Origin: Urophycis tenuis
Lineage: Eukaryota > Chordata > Actinopteri > Gadiformes > Phycidae
Reading direction: 5' to 3'
Assembly (NCBI GenBank): GCA_036785325.1
Contig: JAXIVH010000173.1
Location: forward strand, 62,001 to 126,000
DNA length: 64,000 nt
A model generated the notes under the pieces. It ran no database searches. It saw nothing but the letters and a program-made list of their open reading frames with translations, and was not told the DNA's origin. Shown here piece by piece: positions 23,571-35,310 of the stretch (position 1 is the first letter of the stretch; every line of letters starts with the position of its first letter). The position numbers and the translations under genes are program-made.

Positions 23571-24993
23571 CCGTGTACCAGTTCACTTTCAAGATATTTT
23601 TGTTATCTATACACCTACACACTCAACTATGAGCCGCATTATGAAAGTAATAATGTACAGTAACAATATTGCATAGTAAAAGCACTCAATTATGTTGTTG
23701 CAGGCCAGGCATTACTGCCAAATAAATGTGACTGTTCCGGTGCTGCAGAGGTACTTTCAAGGAGAGGACACCCGCCCTGACTTTAGGCTAGGCCGACAGG
23801 CAATCCAGGTTCTCCTGGTGGCCCTCCAAACAGAGCGGCAGCACGGTTGGGGGCCAACATTGGAGACCCTGGTATTCCTGTTCTGGATAGCTACCGGGTC
23901 AGCCTATCGGGTGGTCTCCAGGGTATTTGGTATACCAATTACCTCAATTCACAGGATGGTGCACAGTATTGCTCAGGAGGTGGTGGCTGTCAGAGAAAAA
24001 ATAATTAGGCTGCCGCAAAGAGAGGAGGAGCTCCGAGCCATGGGGGAAGGGTTTGCCCAACTGGCAGGGCACCCTGCCTTCACCAAAGCAGCTGGGGCCA
24101 TCGATGGATGCCACATTAGAATAAAGTATCCTGGCGGCCCCGATGGTCAAAACTACCAAAACAGGAAGCTGTACCCTTCAATGGTGTTGCAGGCAGTCTG
24201 TGACCATCGGGGCCGATTCATTGATATGTATATGGGGTTCCCAGGAAGTGTACATGACTCGCGTATCCTAAGGAACAGTTGCATTTACCTTTCTGGCAAT
24301 TACCCCCCACCAGGATATTTTATCTTAGGTGATAGTGGTTACCCATGTCTTTTAGAGCCCATGGCGCTTATCACACCATATAAGCGGCCACTCAGAGGCA
24401 TGGCAGAGCAAAGGTTCAATACTCATCACTCTCGGGCCCGCTCAATTGTTGAGCGTGCCTTTGGGATGATGAAAACCCGCTTCAGGTGTATCTTTTTAGA
24501 GGCACTTGAAGTACATAGTGACTTTGTGCCAAAGGTATGTGTAATTCCATAATTACCCATAATTTATCCACTTACTGTACGTCATTATTGTTAAAACTGC
24601 TTATGGATTGACCTAATTATTAGAACTTAATTTACCTTCCTCTTTGTCTAATTAAACCTTTACCTTGTGCAGGTAGTGACTGCTTGTGCAGTGTTGCACA
24701 ACATTTGCATCGGTGTGGGAGATGAGGTTGCGGTGGAGGACGTGGCCATGGAAGATGACCCCCCACCTGAAAGAGAGTGTGGCGCTGACTTCCGCAGTGG
24801 AGCTCCTTTGCGGGCAGTCCTGACTAATGCCATAACCCCCTTGCAAGTGGCATCACAGGACCATGATTACTTTGCTTTGGTGAATATGATAAATATGATA
24901 ACCAACATAGTAATGTCATCTGACTGTCACACTTTCAGTATTGACCCAAAGACCTCCCTTCTTTTCCGCAGCCTGTGCCAACATAACGTTTAA
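22982..24993 (+). CDS. Harbinger (HARBI1-like) transposase, three exons, intact frame
   Basis: The exons 22982-23125, 23704-24534 and 24673-24993 join in phase 0 to give 431 residues, the usual length for this nuclease. Exon 1 is a short acidic leader (MDAVAVELFLFYLMWCELEE). Exon 2 holds the helix-turn-helix region (YRVVSRVFGIPITSIHRMVH) and the DDE_Tnp_4 core. The core has its first Asp in GAIDGCHIRI, second in LGDSGYPCL and Glu in SIVERAFGMMK. Exon 3 begins VVTACAVLHNICIGVG, the conserved block after the catalytic core, and a polyadenylation signal (aataaa) lies at about 25003. All three catalytic residues are present and no stop interrupts the frame. It may still be active if the partner protein is supplied. 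Confidence 0.88.
23536..23570 (+). repeat. (AT)n microsatellite in transposase intron 1
   Basis: A pure alternating AT tract of about 30 bases. Confidence 0.9.
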
Positions 24994-25157
24994 CATTATT
25001 AATAAAATTATATTCTTAAAAAAAAAAATCTAATTGTCTGGGAACCTCATTTATGCATCACATTTACACAGTATGGTTAATTACTATTATGCAGGGGAAC
25101 AAAGACAAAGAAACAATGTGTAAATTTTGATTTTGGAATTAATTTATTAATTACGCC

Positions 25158-26699
25158 TCACTCTCGCCTCTCAACCAATCGCTCGAGGAGCGAGAAGAAG
25201 CGCTCGGACCTCTCCCTTGCAGCTGCCTCTCCTCTCATCTGCCTGCCTCTGGTACAGGATGTCCTCCCTAATGAGAGTGAGGAAGGGATCCTTCCTCTCT
25301 CGTCTCCCCTGAGCACCTCCAACTGCTCCTGCTCCTGCCACTGCTCCAGCCCCTGCGCCCACCACTGCTCCCAGCTGTTCTCCTGCTGCAGCAAGGGCTG
25401 CGCCAGCGCCTGCTCCTCTCCCCTCCTCATCAACCTCCTCCTCCTCTCTCACCCTAACCTGCCTCGAGCTGGTGGGGAGAGAGCCCACGATCACTGGCGG
25501 GGATACTGCTGCTGAACTTCCTAATATTTGGTCCATGACAGTGTACCACCGCCATGTGCCTGCTGTGGGCTTTCCATCTTCGGTTCCCTGACCAGAGGCA
25601 GGGCACTTGCATTCCTGACAATAAGGAAGACAAAACAACTGGGCTACTAGCAATCTAACTTGTCCCTGTTATACCAGCAATACTTGCAATCTAACATCTC
25701 CCTGTTATACCTACAATGACATAGTAAGAACGTTCTTAATGTATTGCTGTCAACTTGCTCCTCACCTTATATTTCGTTTTTAAATTGTCCCACTTTTTCT
25801 TGGCTTGCTGTGGGGTCACTTTCCCCGTTAAGCCAAGTTGCTCGATCAACACTCTATCAACACATACGATAAGATAAGATATTCCTTTATTAATCCCCCT
25901 TAGGAGAAATTCACATTTACCAGCAGTACAAGGGGATAGAGGAGTGTGATTAAAAAAACTATAGACAATAAACAATAAATAGATTTACCTAAACAAGATT
26001 AAATTATATGCGAGCTCCTAAAATCAGATCAGGTGAAAAAATGAGAACCTATATACATACATAGTACTCATCACTGAGATGGACAGTGCAATTGGTAGAT
26101 GAATAGTGCAATTGGTAACAGAGACTTACTGAGTTGTAGATATAAAATAAAAAAATAGATGTGCAGTATAAGTAAATTGCATACATTATAATTATATACG
26201 TTCTTTAAAAACTACAAACATTGCAATTCATTGGTGGTGCATTTGTTTAACAACATTAACAGGCAAGAAATCCTCACCTATAGCCATTAATGGCCGTATC
26301 CCTCCCCCCTGTGAAGAGGTGTTTCAACGCCCCCCTCAGGCGCACAAACTCCTCCGTTTGCGGGGCTGACCCTAAAAAAAAGGAGTAAACACAAATACGG
26401 TAGTCATTAATGTGTTTATGTTATACGGTCGGGAAATGCGCTAATCGGTTATCTTGTTAGTCGTGAGTAAAAAGTGGCTGGCTACGTAGCACTACTATCG
26501 GAGTTCGCTACTATTAACAAATTACTCCATGCAAAATAGACTATAGCCTATCCATGCACTGCAAATACGTTTAACAGAAGTCTCTTCACTCAACGTTTTT
26601 TTTCTGCATTTCATGGTGAATTAATACGGCACAAATACTTCAAAATTTTTTAAAATAACTTCACTTACATTTGAACGTGTACTGCACTTTGTCTGCCAT
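25158..26699 (-). pseudogene. Harbinger Myb/SANT-like accessory protein, one frameshift
   Basis: The minus-strand exons are 26699-26669 (ATG, MADKVQYTFK), 26371-26278, 25853-25766 and 25614-25158. Exons 1-3 encode a Myb/SANT-like DNA-binding domain: the TEEFVRLRGALKHLFTGG block, then LIEQLGLTGKVTPQQAKKKW and DNLKTKYK. Exon 4 encodes an acidic and Ala/Gly-rich linker and a charged C-terminal helix. In Harbinger elements this protein carries the transposase to the nucleus and to the ends. The phases of exons 1-3 agree, but exon 4 needs a one-base shift near 25225 to reach the expected ending (SERFFSLLERLVERRE, stop 25158). It may be a real mutation or a sequence error in GA-rich DNA. Confidence 0.78.
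25868..26170 (-). repeat. Interspersed retroposon (family copy 2)
   Basis: This is the inverse of the repeat at 17400-17590 (tattcctttattaatccccc, then taggagaaattcac). It lies within intron 2 of the Myb-like gene and so postdates that Harbinger insertion. Confidence 0.7.
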
Positions 26700-26939
26700 T
26701 TTTTTTTTTTAAATAGCCCGCCGGTGAACGCAGAGGATTGTGGGTGTTTTAGGTCGACGAGGATCCATCGATGCATCCTTGAAAATTCTTCAGAATTCTC
26801 AAAATGAAGGATGCGAAAAGGGCGCGAATTTCTGAGTGTTCTCAACTTTGGAACAGTGCTTGTCGGCGTTCTATGACGTAGCGTCCTTGAAAGGGCGTCC
26901 GTTGAGCATGCTTCCTCCAGTTCAGAATGCAGCGTATGT

Positions 26940-27540
26940 GTGATACGCATGCGCAAACTTCGAAATTCACTGCGTTGAAGTCAATGAATGAATAAGCAGA
27001 GCCGGCAGAGCCTACCCTTGCCTTTGGAATGCATGCAAGCTTACGCCGGGAAAGCTTGCTTGTGCGTTCCCACGGCAACCAGGTTGCGCCGTGTTTTATG
27101 GGTTTTGACCTTAAATGAGACGTAGATTAACTTTATACAATTGAAATTCCATTTTAACGTCATTGTTTGTGACTTGAGTGTGGGCTTTTAAGAATAATTT
27201 AAAAAATATATGTATCGTTTTTTTTTTAATGAAATTTACTCAGGGTAGGCACTGCCTTCCCTGACTGCACGTCATTGTGCTATACAAATAAACATCTTGA
27301 CTTGACAAGCTAGGAATCTGAAACCGAATCTGAGACTGCAGATCAGACCCCACAAAGACAATCACAGCCTCGGCCTCGAACTCTTCCTCTGGCAGGTTCC
27401 CTTCCAAGTGTTCCTCTACCCCCCCCCTGTAAGTCTTGATTTGATGGCCGATGGCAATAATGTTCAGTCCAGTCATTTGTATCACTGCCATATGTTGATT
27501 CACGGTTAATCCTTTATCCATAAGCTGAAATCTCAGAGAA
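26940..27540. other. No gene recognised
   Basis: Between the Harbinger end and the DUF4806 gene, a minus-strand frame at 27240-27521 contains PEEEFEAEAVIVFVGSDLQ, but no family is recognised. The CpG frequency is moderate. The 5' UTR and promoter of the next gene are expected here. Confidence 0.35.
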
Positions 27541-27541
27541 C

Positions 27542-28128
27542 ATGGATCAGGACAACACAGGACAGGACAGTGAACAATCCTACGCAGACATAAGCTGGAA
27601 TGTGCGGAGGGAGTTGGACCCCTTCAATGGTAGGAATCATACTCTGTAGAACAATTTCAATGCAAATAAAAGTGCTGAGGTGATGTTCTGTCCTGTTCCT
27701 GTCTCTCTGGTAGTCGATAGCGCAGTCGTAACACCACCACCGCCTCAACACTTCAGTCCAGTGTGGTTAAACATGGACTTCCCACATGGTGAGTTTTTCC
27801 TACAAATGTAAAAGTACATCTCAAACAACTAGTTCATAACTCACACACAGATCTAGATTCAATGTGGGACATGAATTATGTGTGCAGTATCCTGTGGTGT
27901 ATATATACTTCACTTTTCTTGTTTTTAAGAAAATCTTAATTGACATTTACATACCTTTTCCCAATTAGCCAGCGGTGGTGGGGAGCCTGGAGGCCACCTT
28001 CTCTTCAAGCCAACCTATAGAGTTGGCCATGACACAGGTCCAATTCCTTGCACACGTAAGAAATAAAAAATAAAAATTCTGTCAGAGATCACATATTCAT
28101 TCCCTGTGTTAACAATGTTTACATATAC

Positions 28129-28169
<41 letters not shown>

Positions 28170-31100
28170 TGATAATGTGCAGCTGTGGGTTAATTTTATT
28201 GACCATCATTGTGTTAATTATTTCCTTAATGTTTAAATAACATGAACTCTTTTCTCCAACTAAACACCTTTTTTTCAATTTACACAATCTTTCAGCGGCT
28301 CAGCTACATGGCCTATTACTTTTGGAGAATATTAAGCAACAGGTCTCCCAACTCGCCACTAATGTTAACCTGCTGATGGCAAAACTTCATAATGGACTCC
28401 AGCCAGCAGTCTATGAGTGGCCAGAGGAGTTTCAGTTCCCCCTGGACACAAACCAAGAGCTGGATCGTTTTGAGGTCTGGCTGGCAGAACCTGCAAGTGA
28501 GAGGCAGAGACATGCACTGGTAAGCATATTCCCACAATATGTTTTCATTGTACTCAAGCCACTTGTTTCATCCTCCACTTAGGCCCCGTACACACGTAGC
28601 CGGGTATCTGCTAAAGCGAATATATTTTTCTACGTTTGGACCTGTCATCCACATGAAAACGCATCATAAACGAATATTTAAAAAAACTCAGACAAAGTGA
28701 AGATTTTTGAAAACTCTGTTAATGCATTTGCGTGTAGACAGAGAGTTTTGCGTTTTCGAACATCACAATATGCGCCAATGTGACCGGCTGAATCTACGTT
28801 GTGTAGTTTTTTGAAATGCAACAATAGCTTCCTTTTAGTAAAGTGCCCTTAAAACAATCCTCCATCTCCTATACCTCTTCCCAAGGGGATCATAACAAAA
28901 GGGCACATCATAATCATAAAAACGGTTTAAATCAAAGAAATAAAAGACATACCTGAAGATAAAAATGCAACAATAGCTTCCTTTTAGTAAAGTGCCCTTA
29001 AAACAATCCTCCAACTCCTATACCTCTTCCCAAGGGGATCATAACAAAAGGGCACATCATAATCATAATGTTATTCAAAAACTTGTCATGGTTAATTGGA
29101 ATAGCTTGAAAATGTTGCAGAATGCGGTCAAGAAGGGCACTAAACTCAAAGACGTTACGCAGGTTGTTACCATTAGGATCAGTATAGCAACAATGTCAGC
29201 TAGCTAGCTAGCTAGCATTTTGAGGAATGGAATAAATAGCCTTCTTAGCATCCCGATACGGGTAGATTTAACATTTACAATTTGTCACAATTTATGTCAG
29301 TAGACTCTACAAATACATTTACAGTAAAAGTCTACATCAATACATACAATCGCTGTCAAATTACACAACAAATTTGAACTTTCCTAGCGAGATCACGCCA
29401 TACTGTGACGTCAGTGAATACTATGTTAGCTAGCATTGGCAGAAGCATGACAAACAGGTTTCACTACGAACGTTTTTATAACACTCACGAATCAACAGAT
29501 ATATTTCTAAAGAAGGCAAACTGACTAACTCGATGTAGGGTAATTTACAAAGGATAACTCACATTTCAAACAATGCCGCACACTTAACAGGACTTCTGTT
29601 TCCCTCTGTGGCTCCAACATGCATCCGATCTCAGGACTTTCTAGAAAGTTATGCCTGACGCATACGCAGAGTAGCGACCTTTCCAACAGTAACAGTGTAG
29701 GTCCTAGGTACCAGATCGGCTCGGCTTCCAAATCGGCTCGGGGTCCTTCGTCTGCTGATGACGTCACACAATACGCTATCTACAGCAACGCCCTCGGACA
29801 AACTAAATTGCATTCGACTTTTACGATGATAGCTAGATAGACAGACTTCAGTTATCTCAGTATAATATATATTAGGGTTTTTCACCTACGTCATAAAATC
29901 GCGTGACCACTACCAATAAAAAAACGTTGGTAGGCGGAAATACTAGTAGAACGCTATCTATTTCAATGGTAGGCGGCTTATTCAAATTGACATCAGTTTA
30001 CGGTTGTAATCAAATACGGACTGAAACGTGACAATAGACATGCCAACAACGTGTGTGGCAGTAGGCTGCTCCTAATCGCCACAAAAAAGGCGATGGGAAA
30101 TCGTTTTATCGCTTTCCTTCTGACTCTGTTCGCCGAGGAAGGTGGTTGGCTGTAACGTAACGCTATACCGATGCCGTTGTTGTGAAGATGTCATCCGTCG
30201 TTTGCTTAATTAAAATGTTCCTCACACCACCCATTGATTACAAAATTATAAGCATCGAGTGATTTATAGGCTTTTAAATCAGCCCCAGTATAACGTAGAT
30301 AAACAAAATGTCACGTGACCCGACACGTCAACTGAAAAACCCTAATAGAACTCTAGTACCTACAACTAATATCTATGCCTACAACGGAATTGCTATTGCC
30401 ATGCCTGCTGGATTTCAAAGCTGTTCATACGTGACTGGTGACTGCAAATTCCCTTAGCCACAGGCCTTGCCCATATCAGAGTCCCCACTTATCACCTCTC
30501 GCGGGTGAAAAAAAACGCTCATACCAATTGCCGATACCATCAAAATTGTAGTATTTATTGCTACATAAGCCCTCTGTAATGATATAACTTGAATGTTGTG
30601 GATAAAAGCATCTTCCAATTGACTTCATGTGAATGTAGCCCGATTTCTTAGTTGTGAAAAAAAATCAAATGTCAAAAAAGTGACTTTACTGTATAAAAAC
30701 CCTTGTGTGCAATGATGATCCAGCTACTGGCTATAACCACTGACAATACAAAAAGTACAATACTAAATTGCACTACTTTCCACCATCTTCATGCGCCTAG
30801 GTGACCACCCTCTCTGCTGTCGGGGGAGTTGACCCGAAGAGGGTGACATGGAACATTTTGTCATCCCTGTTTTCATGCCACCTTGCCCGGACCATTAATT
30901 GGAAGGGTGTCAATGGGAAGAGGGCATTTCACAAGATGGCATCACGCACCCACCTCAGCCGTAAGTAGGCTATGGCTTTAAATGTTTATCTTGTCATTAC
31001 AATGCCCTTGGTGAATTAGTATTAATTCACTCAACAGTCTTACAAGTAGAATGGAAGCAGTAGATTACTCCTGTAGAAACTTCTGGGACTTATCCTGACA

Positions 31101-34100
31101 GTATGCCGACATACAAGATTATTGTGTAGGCCATAGGCCATAGGCCTGTATTTTTTATTATTAGTTTGAAGACTGCAGAGAGTTTAGCAGTCGAACACAG
31201 GGTGTACAAGAGTGACGTAAGTGCATTCTCTCTCTGTCGCTGGCTTCATACTACTCTGTGTGCTACCTAGCACAAACTATTCACTGAGCCTGATTACCCT
31301 AACTGGTGTATTCATCCAAGCACTCAACACACTGCATAAGAATTACTTCGGTAGTTACTGCCTGCCCCTGCATCTGGCCATTTCCCTCGGCTCAAGCAGT
31401 GGGCTACATAGAAGTTCCATACCAGAGGAATGAAGTAGACTATACTTTGACTCGCTAAGAAGTACGTGGATAAACGACAAGCCTACCTTTACAAAAGTGG
31501 ATGACAGTCGATCCTTCCAGCAGTTTTCCGTTGATTAAATTCTTCCAGTTTTGACGTCTTTGTAAAGCAATAACAAAGAATCCCTTCTGCTTGTTCCTTG
31601 ATCTTGCAGTTTTTTTTTTAGTTAGGCCCATGGGGCTACGTCTCAACTAAGGGGGTAGGTTTGGTCTGAGCTTTGGTGGGGACACAATTTTATTTAATTA
31701 CATGATGCAAGTGTAACAATTGGTATCTCGCTCTGCGTTGTGAGAATAGCGCTGGAACTTCACTGGTCTCGAAACAGCAGTCACGGAGATGAGAGGCGGC
31801 CGTGCTAGCAAGGATGCTTACCCATGAGCGCTAGCATGTGTCGCTAGAACGTCTCTAAAGTGTCGGGGAGTGAGGTTTACTTACTGCGCAGTGCGCAGCA
31901 CTACCGACTGGCTACCGTTACACAAGTCTGACATTAACTTTGTTCGATACATTACCAAGCGTAGGCTATAGGCTATGGTCTTAACCTCCATAGTTCGATA
32001 TAGCCCGAAATTATGCGCAGAACAAAGCTGTCCGTTTGTCTTATTCAGACAGGTTTGGCATCAGTTTTACAGGACCAGTCGTCTGCTTAGGTTGCCGTTT
32101 TCTGCTGAATAGGCCAAAAGCGAGACGATGTATTTTGCCTACTTTATTTATCACAGCCTTCCGTCATCTAGGCTAATGCACAAACCCTGGTCTTGCAAAC
32201 ATGCATTTCATTGACAATTAGGCATGCCAAAAGTGTAGGTCTAACGGTTAATATAGAAGTAGCCTAAGTTTAGGGTGACCAAACGTCCGTATTTCCCGGG
32301 ACATGTCCGTATTTCACGTCCTGTCCCGGGCGTCCCGGTTTTTTTTTAGAAAGTGAGGAAATGTCCTGGGGCCTCATTTATCAACCGTGCGTACGCACAG
32401 ATTTGTGCTTACGCAGTTCGTACGAACCTATGGTATGAACATTCCCACGCAAAGTATGGGATTTATCAACTTGTACTTGTGCGTAGGAACGTGCGTAAAT
32501 TTAAGCACAACTCTGACCATGCGTACGCACAAAACCTAGTGGTAGAATAGTGAAACTACTAAGAGAACCCGTTAAGAGTCGCAGTGTTCAGCAATCACAA
32601 ACGTCACACATATCCCCTGTATCCTCTAATTAATAACAATTCTCATTTAGTAAGTTAGCAGACATTTTTGAATAATTGGTATGACAAGCTATAAAAGACA
32701 GCTGGAACAGGACAACCTAAAAAAGACAACTTGAAATAAGGACGATGGCGCATCTTGCACTTTTGGAAAATTTAGAGAACCGTGCGCTTTTTGCAGGGAG
32801 CGCGTTTTCAAAGAGCGTGTGGATTTGCTCAGTCAGAGCACAGAGTGGCTTCTCAGTAGGTATAGATTCCCAAAAAATATACTTGTGAATTTATGCCGGG
32901 ATTTACAACATACTATATTGGAGCGAGAGACCAAACGAACCAAAGCCATCCCAGTGCACATTCAGCTTCTGTCCACACAGGATTTTTGGCCACCGGGACA
33001 TTTCAACATGCGGCATTTCACAGCCGACACTGAGTAGAATCATGCCAGCAGTGTTGGATGCAATCATTTCTCTAGCCCCACTTTACATTCAGTTCCCGTT
33101 AATTCCACGCCATCGCTGGATTCGCAAATATAATTGGAGCCATATAGATTGCACACACATCACAATAAAAGCACAATCACACAATGAATTCAGTTACGTT
33201 AACGGGAAAGGACTTAATTTAATTAATACACAAATAATCTAATGCCAATATGTCTCTACTAAACGTTGTTGCCCGGTGGCCTGGAGGAACGCACGATTCG
33301 TTCATCCTGCAGGTGGGTGCGCAGCTCCAAGCAGGAGCTATTGAGGATGGCTGGCATTGACGTATTGACGTATTGATGGCTGGCATTGAGGGATTGCCGC
33401 TACCATATATGGTCAATTGGAGGCGTTTCTGAATGCAAATGACTAACCGTGCACGAGCATGGTAGTTGAGAACAGGTGGGATTTATCATCACGGATTACT
33501 TACTGGTGTGCGTACGACCCGTGTGCGCACGTTTGATAAATGCAGATTTTTTTCTACTTACGCACATTCTAAATTTCATGCGTACGAACGAAATTAGAAC
33601 TTTTCCTACGCACAGTTGATAAATGAGGCCCCTGGTTTTTAAATTACCTCCATTGGACCATTACATTACAGACACTAGGGCATTGCGCACGGCCCTGCGT
33701 GTGACATAATCCCTGAGCCACGTCAGTGCGGGCAGCCCAGTCAATCACAACATCACAACAGTTATAGATCTATGAACTGCACAAGTTCATTATTGAAAAA
33801 GACCCTCCCCGATTCAGACACTGCCAAAAAAGTTTAGTTGTGCCCGAACTAAGACCGAGGCTATTGTTGACGGTGTTCTGGCACCTCATTCTGTAGAAGT
33901 AGCGCACGAAGCGCTCAAAGACATCCCGTTTTGTGAAAGTACTGATGGGAGTAACCACGGTGCGGTGAAAATCTTCCCCATCATTATTCAATACTTTGAT
34001 TGGAAGGAGGGTAGTGTGCAGAGTAAACTAATTCAGGTGGAAGATACACCAAACGAGACTGCAACCACCATAGCCAATAACCTAATGGAAACATTGGCAA

Positions 34101-34637
34101 AAAACAATTTGGCTTCCAAATGCGTCGCATTTACCGGTGACAATTGCAACACTAATTTTGGTGGAACCCGGCGTTACGAAGGAGGAAATAATGTATTTGC
34201 AAATTTGAAGAGAATGCTACAAAACAAAACATTGATTGGCGTGGGTTGCCCATCCTCCATATGCATGCATGCATGGGAACAGAGATGACCCCCCGCCGCC
34301 GCGCTCAAAGGTGTCCTGGTTTTCCCAAATTAAAATATGGTCACCCCACCTAAGTTACAACGATGGGCTAATATTCATTTTGAGCAAATGTCTGTTGATG
34401 TAGGCCTATCTGTTTTGTCGTCATATAGCGCCACTGATCCAAATTCCTCATTCAACCTAATCTTTTCTGTATGTTTTCCCACCAGGTGCAGTGCGCAAAT
34501 GCTCGCTGACGGCCAAGGCAACAGATGCGGACATCTGGGGGCATACCATAAGGTGGTTTGCCCTATCCACTGATCGGAGCGGGGGGCGCCAGGAGAGGAT
34601 GGCACGCCAGCAGCAGCAGCAACAGCAGCAACAGTAA
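27542..34637 (+). CDS. DUF4806-domain protein, six exons, intact frame
   Basis: The exons are 27542-27629, 27714-27788, 27969-28055, 28296-28519, 30801-30960 and 34486-34637, and all splice phases agree. The predicted protein is about 260 residues. It has an N-terminal polar and Pro-rich part (MDQDNTGQDSEQSYADIS), a coiled-coil stretch in exon 4 (LLLENIKQQVSQLATNVNLL), then the DUF4806 region (EWPEEFQFPLDTNQELDRF; LSAVGGVDPKRVTWNILSS; TINWKGVNGKRAFHKM). The C terminus ends in a Gln run. The function of DUF4806 is unknown; members are multicopy in fish and insects. Introns 4 and 5 are full of transposons, and a large element lies 55 bases beyond the stop, so a distal polyadenylation site (attaaa near 36265) may be displaced. 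It could be host or transposon-derived. Confidence 0.8.
28126..28168 (+). repeat. (AT)n microsatellite
   Basis: An alternating AT tract in intron 3 of the DUF4806 gene. Confidence 0.85.
28817..29070 (+). repeat. Direct duplication of ~104 bp, 150-bp period
   Basis: The block from aatgcaacaatagcttcctt to gggcacatcataatcat is present at 28817-28919 and 28967-29069 with one base difference (catctcc against caactcc). The unit is two copies long and lies in intron 4 of the DUF4806 gene. Confidence 0.85.
29873..30347 (+). mobile_element. Short inverted-repeat element with a degraded THAP domain
   Basis: The ends are TTAGGGTTTTTCA at the left and its inverse, tgaaaaaccctaat, at the right. Inside, from an ATG at 30039, the plus strand reads MPTTCVAVGCS and, after a stop and frame change, NRHKKGDGKSFYRFPSD with RRGRWLAV. 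Together these are the first half of a THAP zinc finger with its C-x4-C pair intact. The rest of the protein is deleted. It lies in intron 4 of the DUF4806 gene. Confidence 0.65.
30961..32262. other. Intron 5 (5' part), nothing recognised
   Basis: This is the start of the 3.5-kb last intron of the DUF4806 gene. A few short frames exist but none resembles a known protein. A t9 run occurs near 31609. Confidence 0.4.
32369..33631 (+). mobile_element. Harbinger element nested in the hAT copy
   Basis: The 1263-bp element begins GGGCCTCATTTATCAAC and ends in its inverse, with CTG duplicated on both sides (32366-32368, 33632-33634). A CWG triplet duplication and these termini fit Harbinger. Both subterminal regions are rich in tgcgtacgcac words, likely binding sites for the element's own proteins. 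Confidence 0.9.
32743..33356 (+). pseudogene. Harbinger transposase remnant
   Basis: The ATG at 32744 opens MAHLALLENLENRALFAG. A frame change then leads into a Harbinger N-terminal block (KERVDLLSQSTEWLLSRYRF). After a TAG at about 33036 comes MPAVLDAIISLAPLYIQFP, then the first catalytic Asp region (IDCTHITIKA, SHNEFSYVNGK), another break, and VVARWPGGTHDSFIL. The second Asp and the Glu blocks are deleted. At least three frame changes or stops make the gene non-functional. Confidence 0.8.
33840..34288 (+). pseudogene. hAT transposase core remnant
   Basis: The reading from about 33868 gives VDGVLAPHSVEVAHEALKD and CESTDGSNHGAVKIFPIIIQ. It continues with NETATTIANNLMETL and CVAFTGDNCNTNFGG, then LIGVGCPS. 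These are the first-Asp and second-Asp blocks of the RNase-H-like hAT core found in vertebrate ZBED-like proteins. The BED finger and the C-terminal dimerisation region are missing, and the frame opens only after a stop upstream. Confidence 0.75.
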
Positions 34638-35310
34638 AGACCTCTCCCATGAATCAGATTTTTTTTTTTAAGTTTTTAAAGTTGTATATTTCAGGGATGC
34701 AAACAGAGGTATGGTCAAAAAGGAGTGAGATTATCGAAGCCCGCGACCCCACAGCAAATATCATATAATTACACCGCCACCAACCTCTGCCATTCAGGGC
34801 TCACCCTATACACACACAAAGTTGTATGTATGAAAATAATATGTTTCCCCTAGATTTATTTTGTAGCAGTGGTGCTGTGTGTTGATAACCTAGCAACACT
34901 ATGGGGGTCCGGGGGCATGCCCCCCCGGAAGAAAAAATTGAAAAATAACTCTTTAAATGGTTACTTCTGGTGAGATTTTTATGAAAAAAAGTTAGATTGA
35001 GCTTCCAAATATGACATAACAACCAACAGAGTCAAGGTATCTGCTGAGACCAGATCATTGTGAAAATGTGCGATCACACTGTTCAATATTCAAAATATTC
35101 AAAAAGAACAGGCGCAGCACAAAATTCCAGGATCTCGGACTGATATCAGTGCAGTGACGTGTAGGCAGCAGCAGCAGACCGGCGCAGGCTTTACGTGCGC
35201 AGCTTTCTGGTTTACTGTTTTCTTTTCATACGTAGCCTATACTTCCTATGTTTCATGGACTGTAACGGCATTTGCTTATTTAGTCATTTTAATACAGAAT
35301 TACCTTTGAA

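Larger units (their letters stand above)
22771..26935. mobile_element. Near-intact Harbinger DNA transposon with two genes
   Basis: A transposase gene on the plus strand and a Myb/SANT-like gene on the minus strand converge, the standard Harbinger layout. The probable ends are imperfect inverted repeats: gtgttccgaactggagg at about 22775-22791 and the inverse of gcattctgaactggagg at about 26917-26934. The exact tips and target duplication are not certain. The only large foreign insert is a short retroposon in an intron of the Myb-like gene. Confidence 0.75.
32271..34348 (+). mobile_element. hAT transposon copy with 8-bp target duplication
   Basis: The ends are TAGGGTGACCA and the inverse of TGGGGTGACCA (10 of 11 match), flanked by a perfect 8-bp duplication CCTAAGTT (32263-32270 and 34349-34356). 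Eight-base duplications are diagnostic of hAT. The right half holds a degraded hAT transposase. A Harbinger element is nested at 32369-33631. The original hAT was therefore about 0.8 kb and internally deleted before it was split. Confidence 0.9.
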
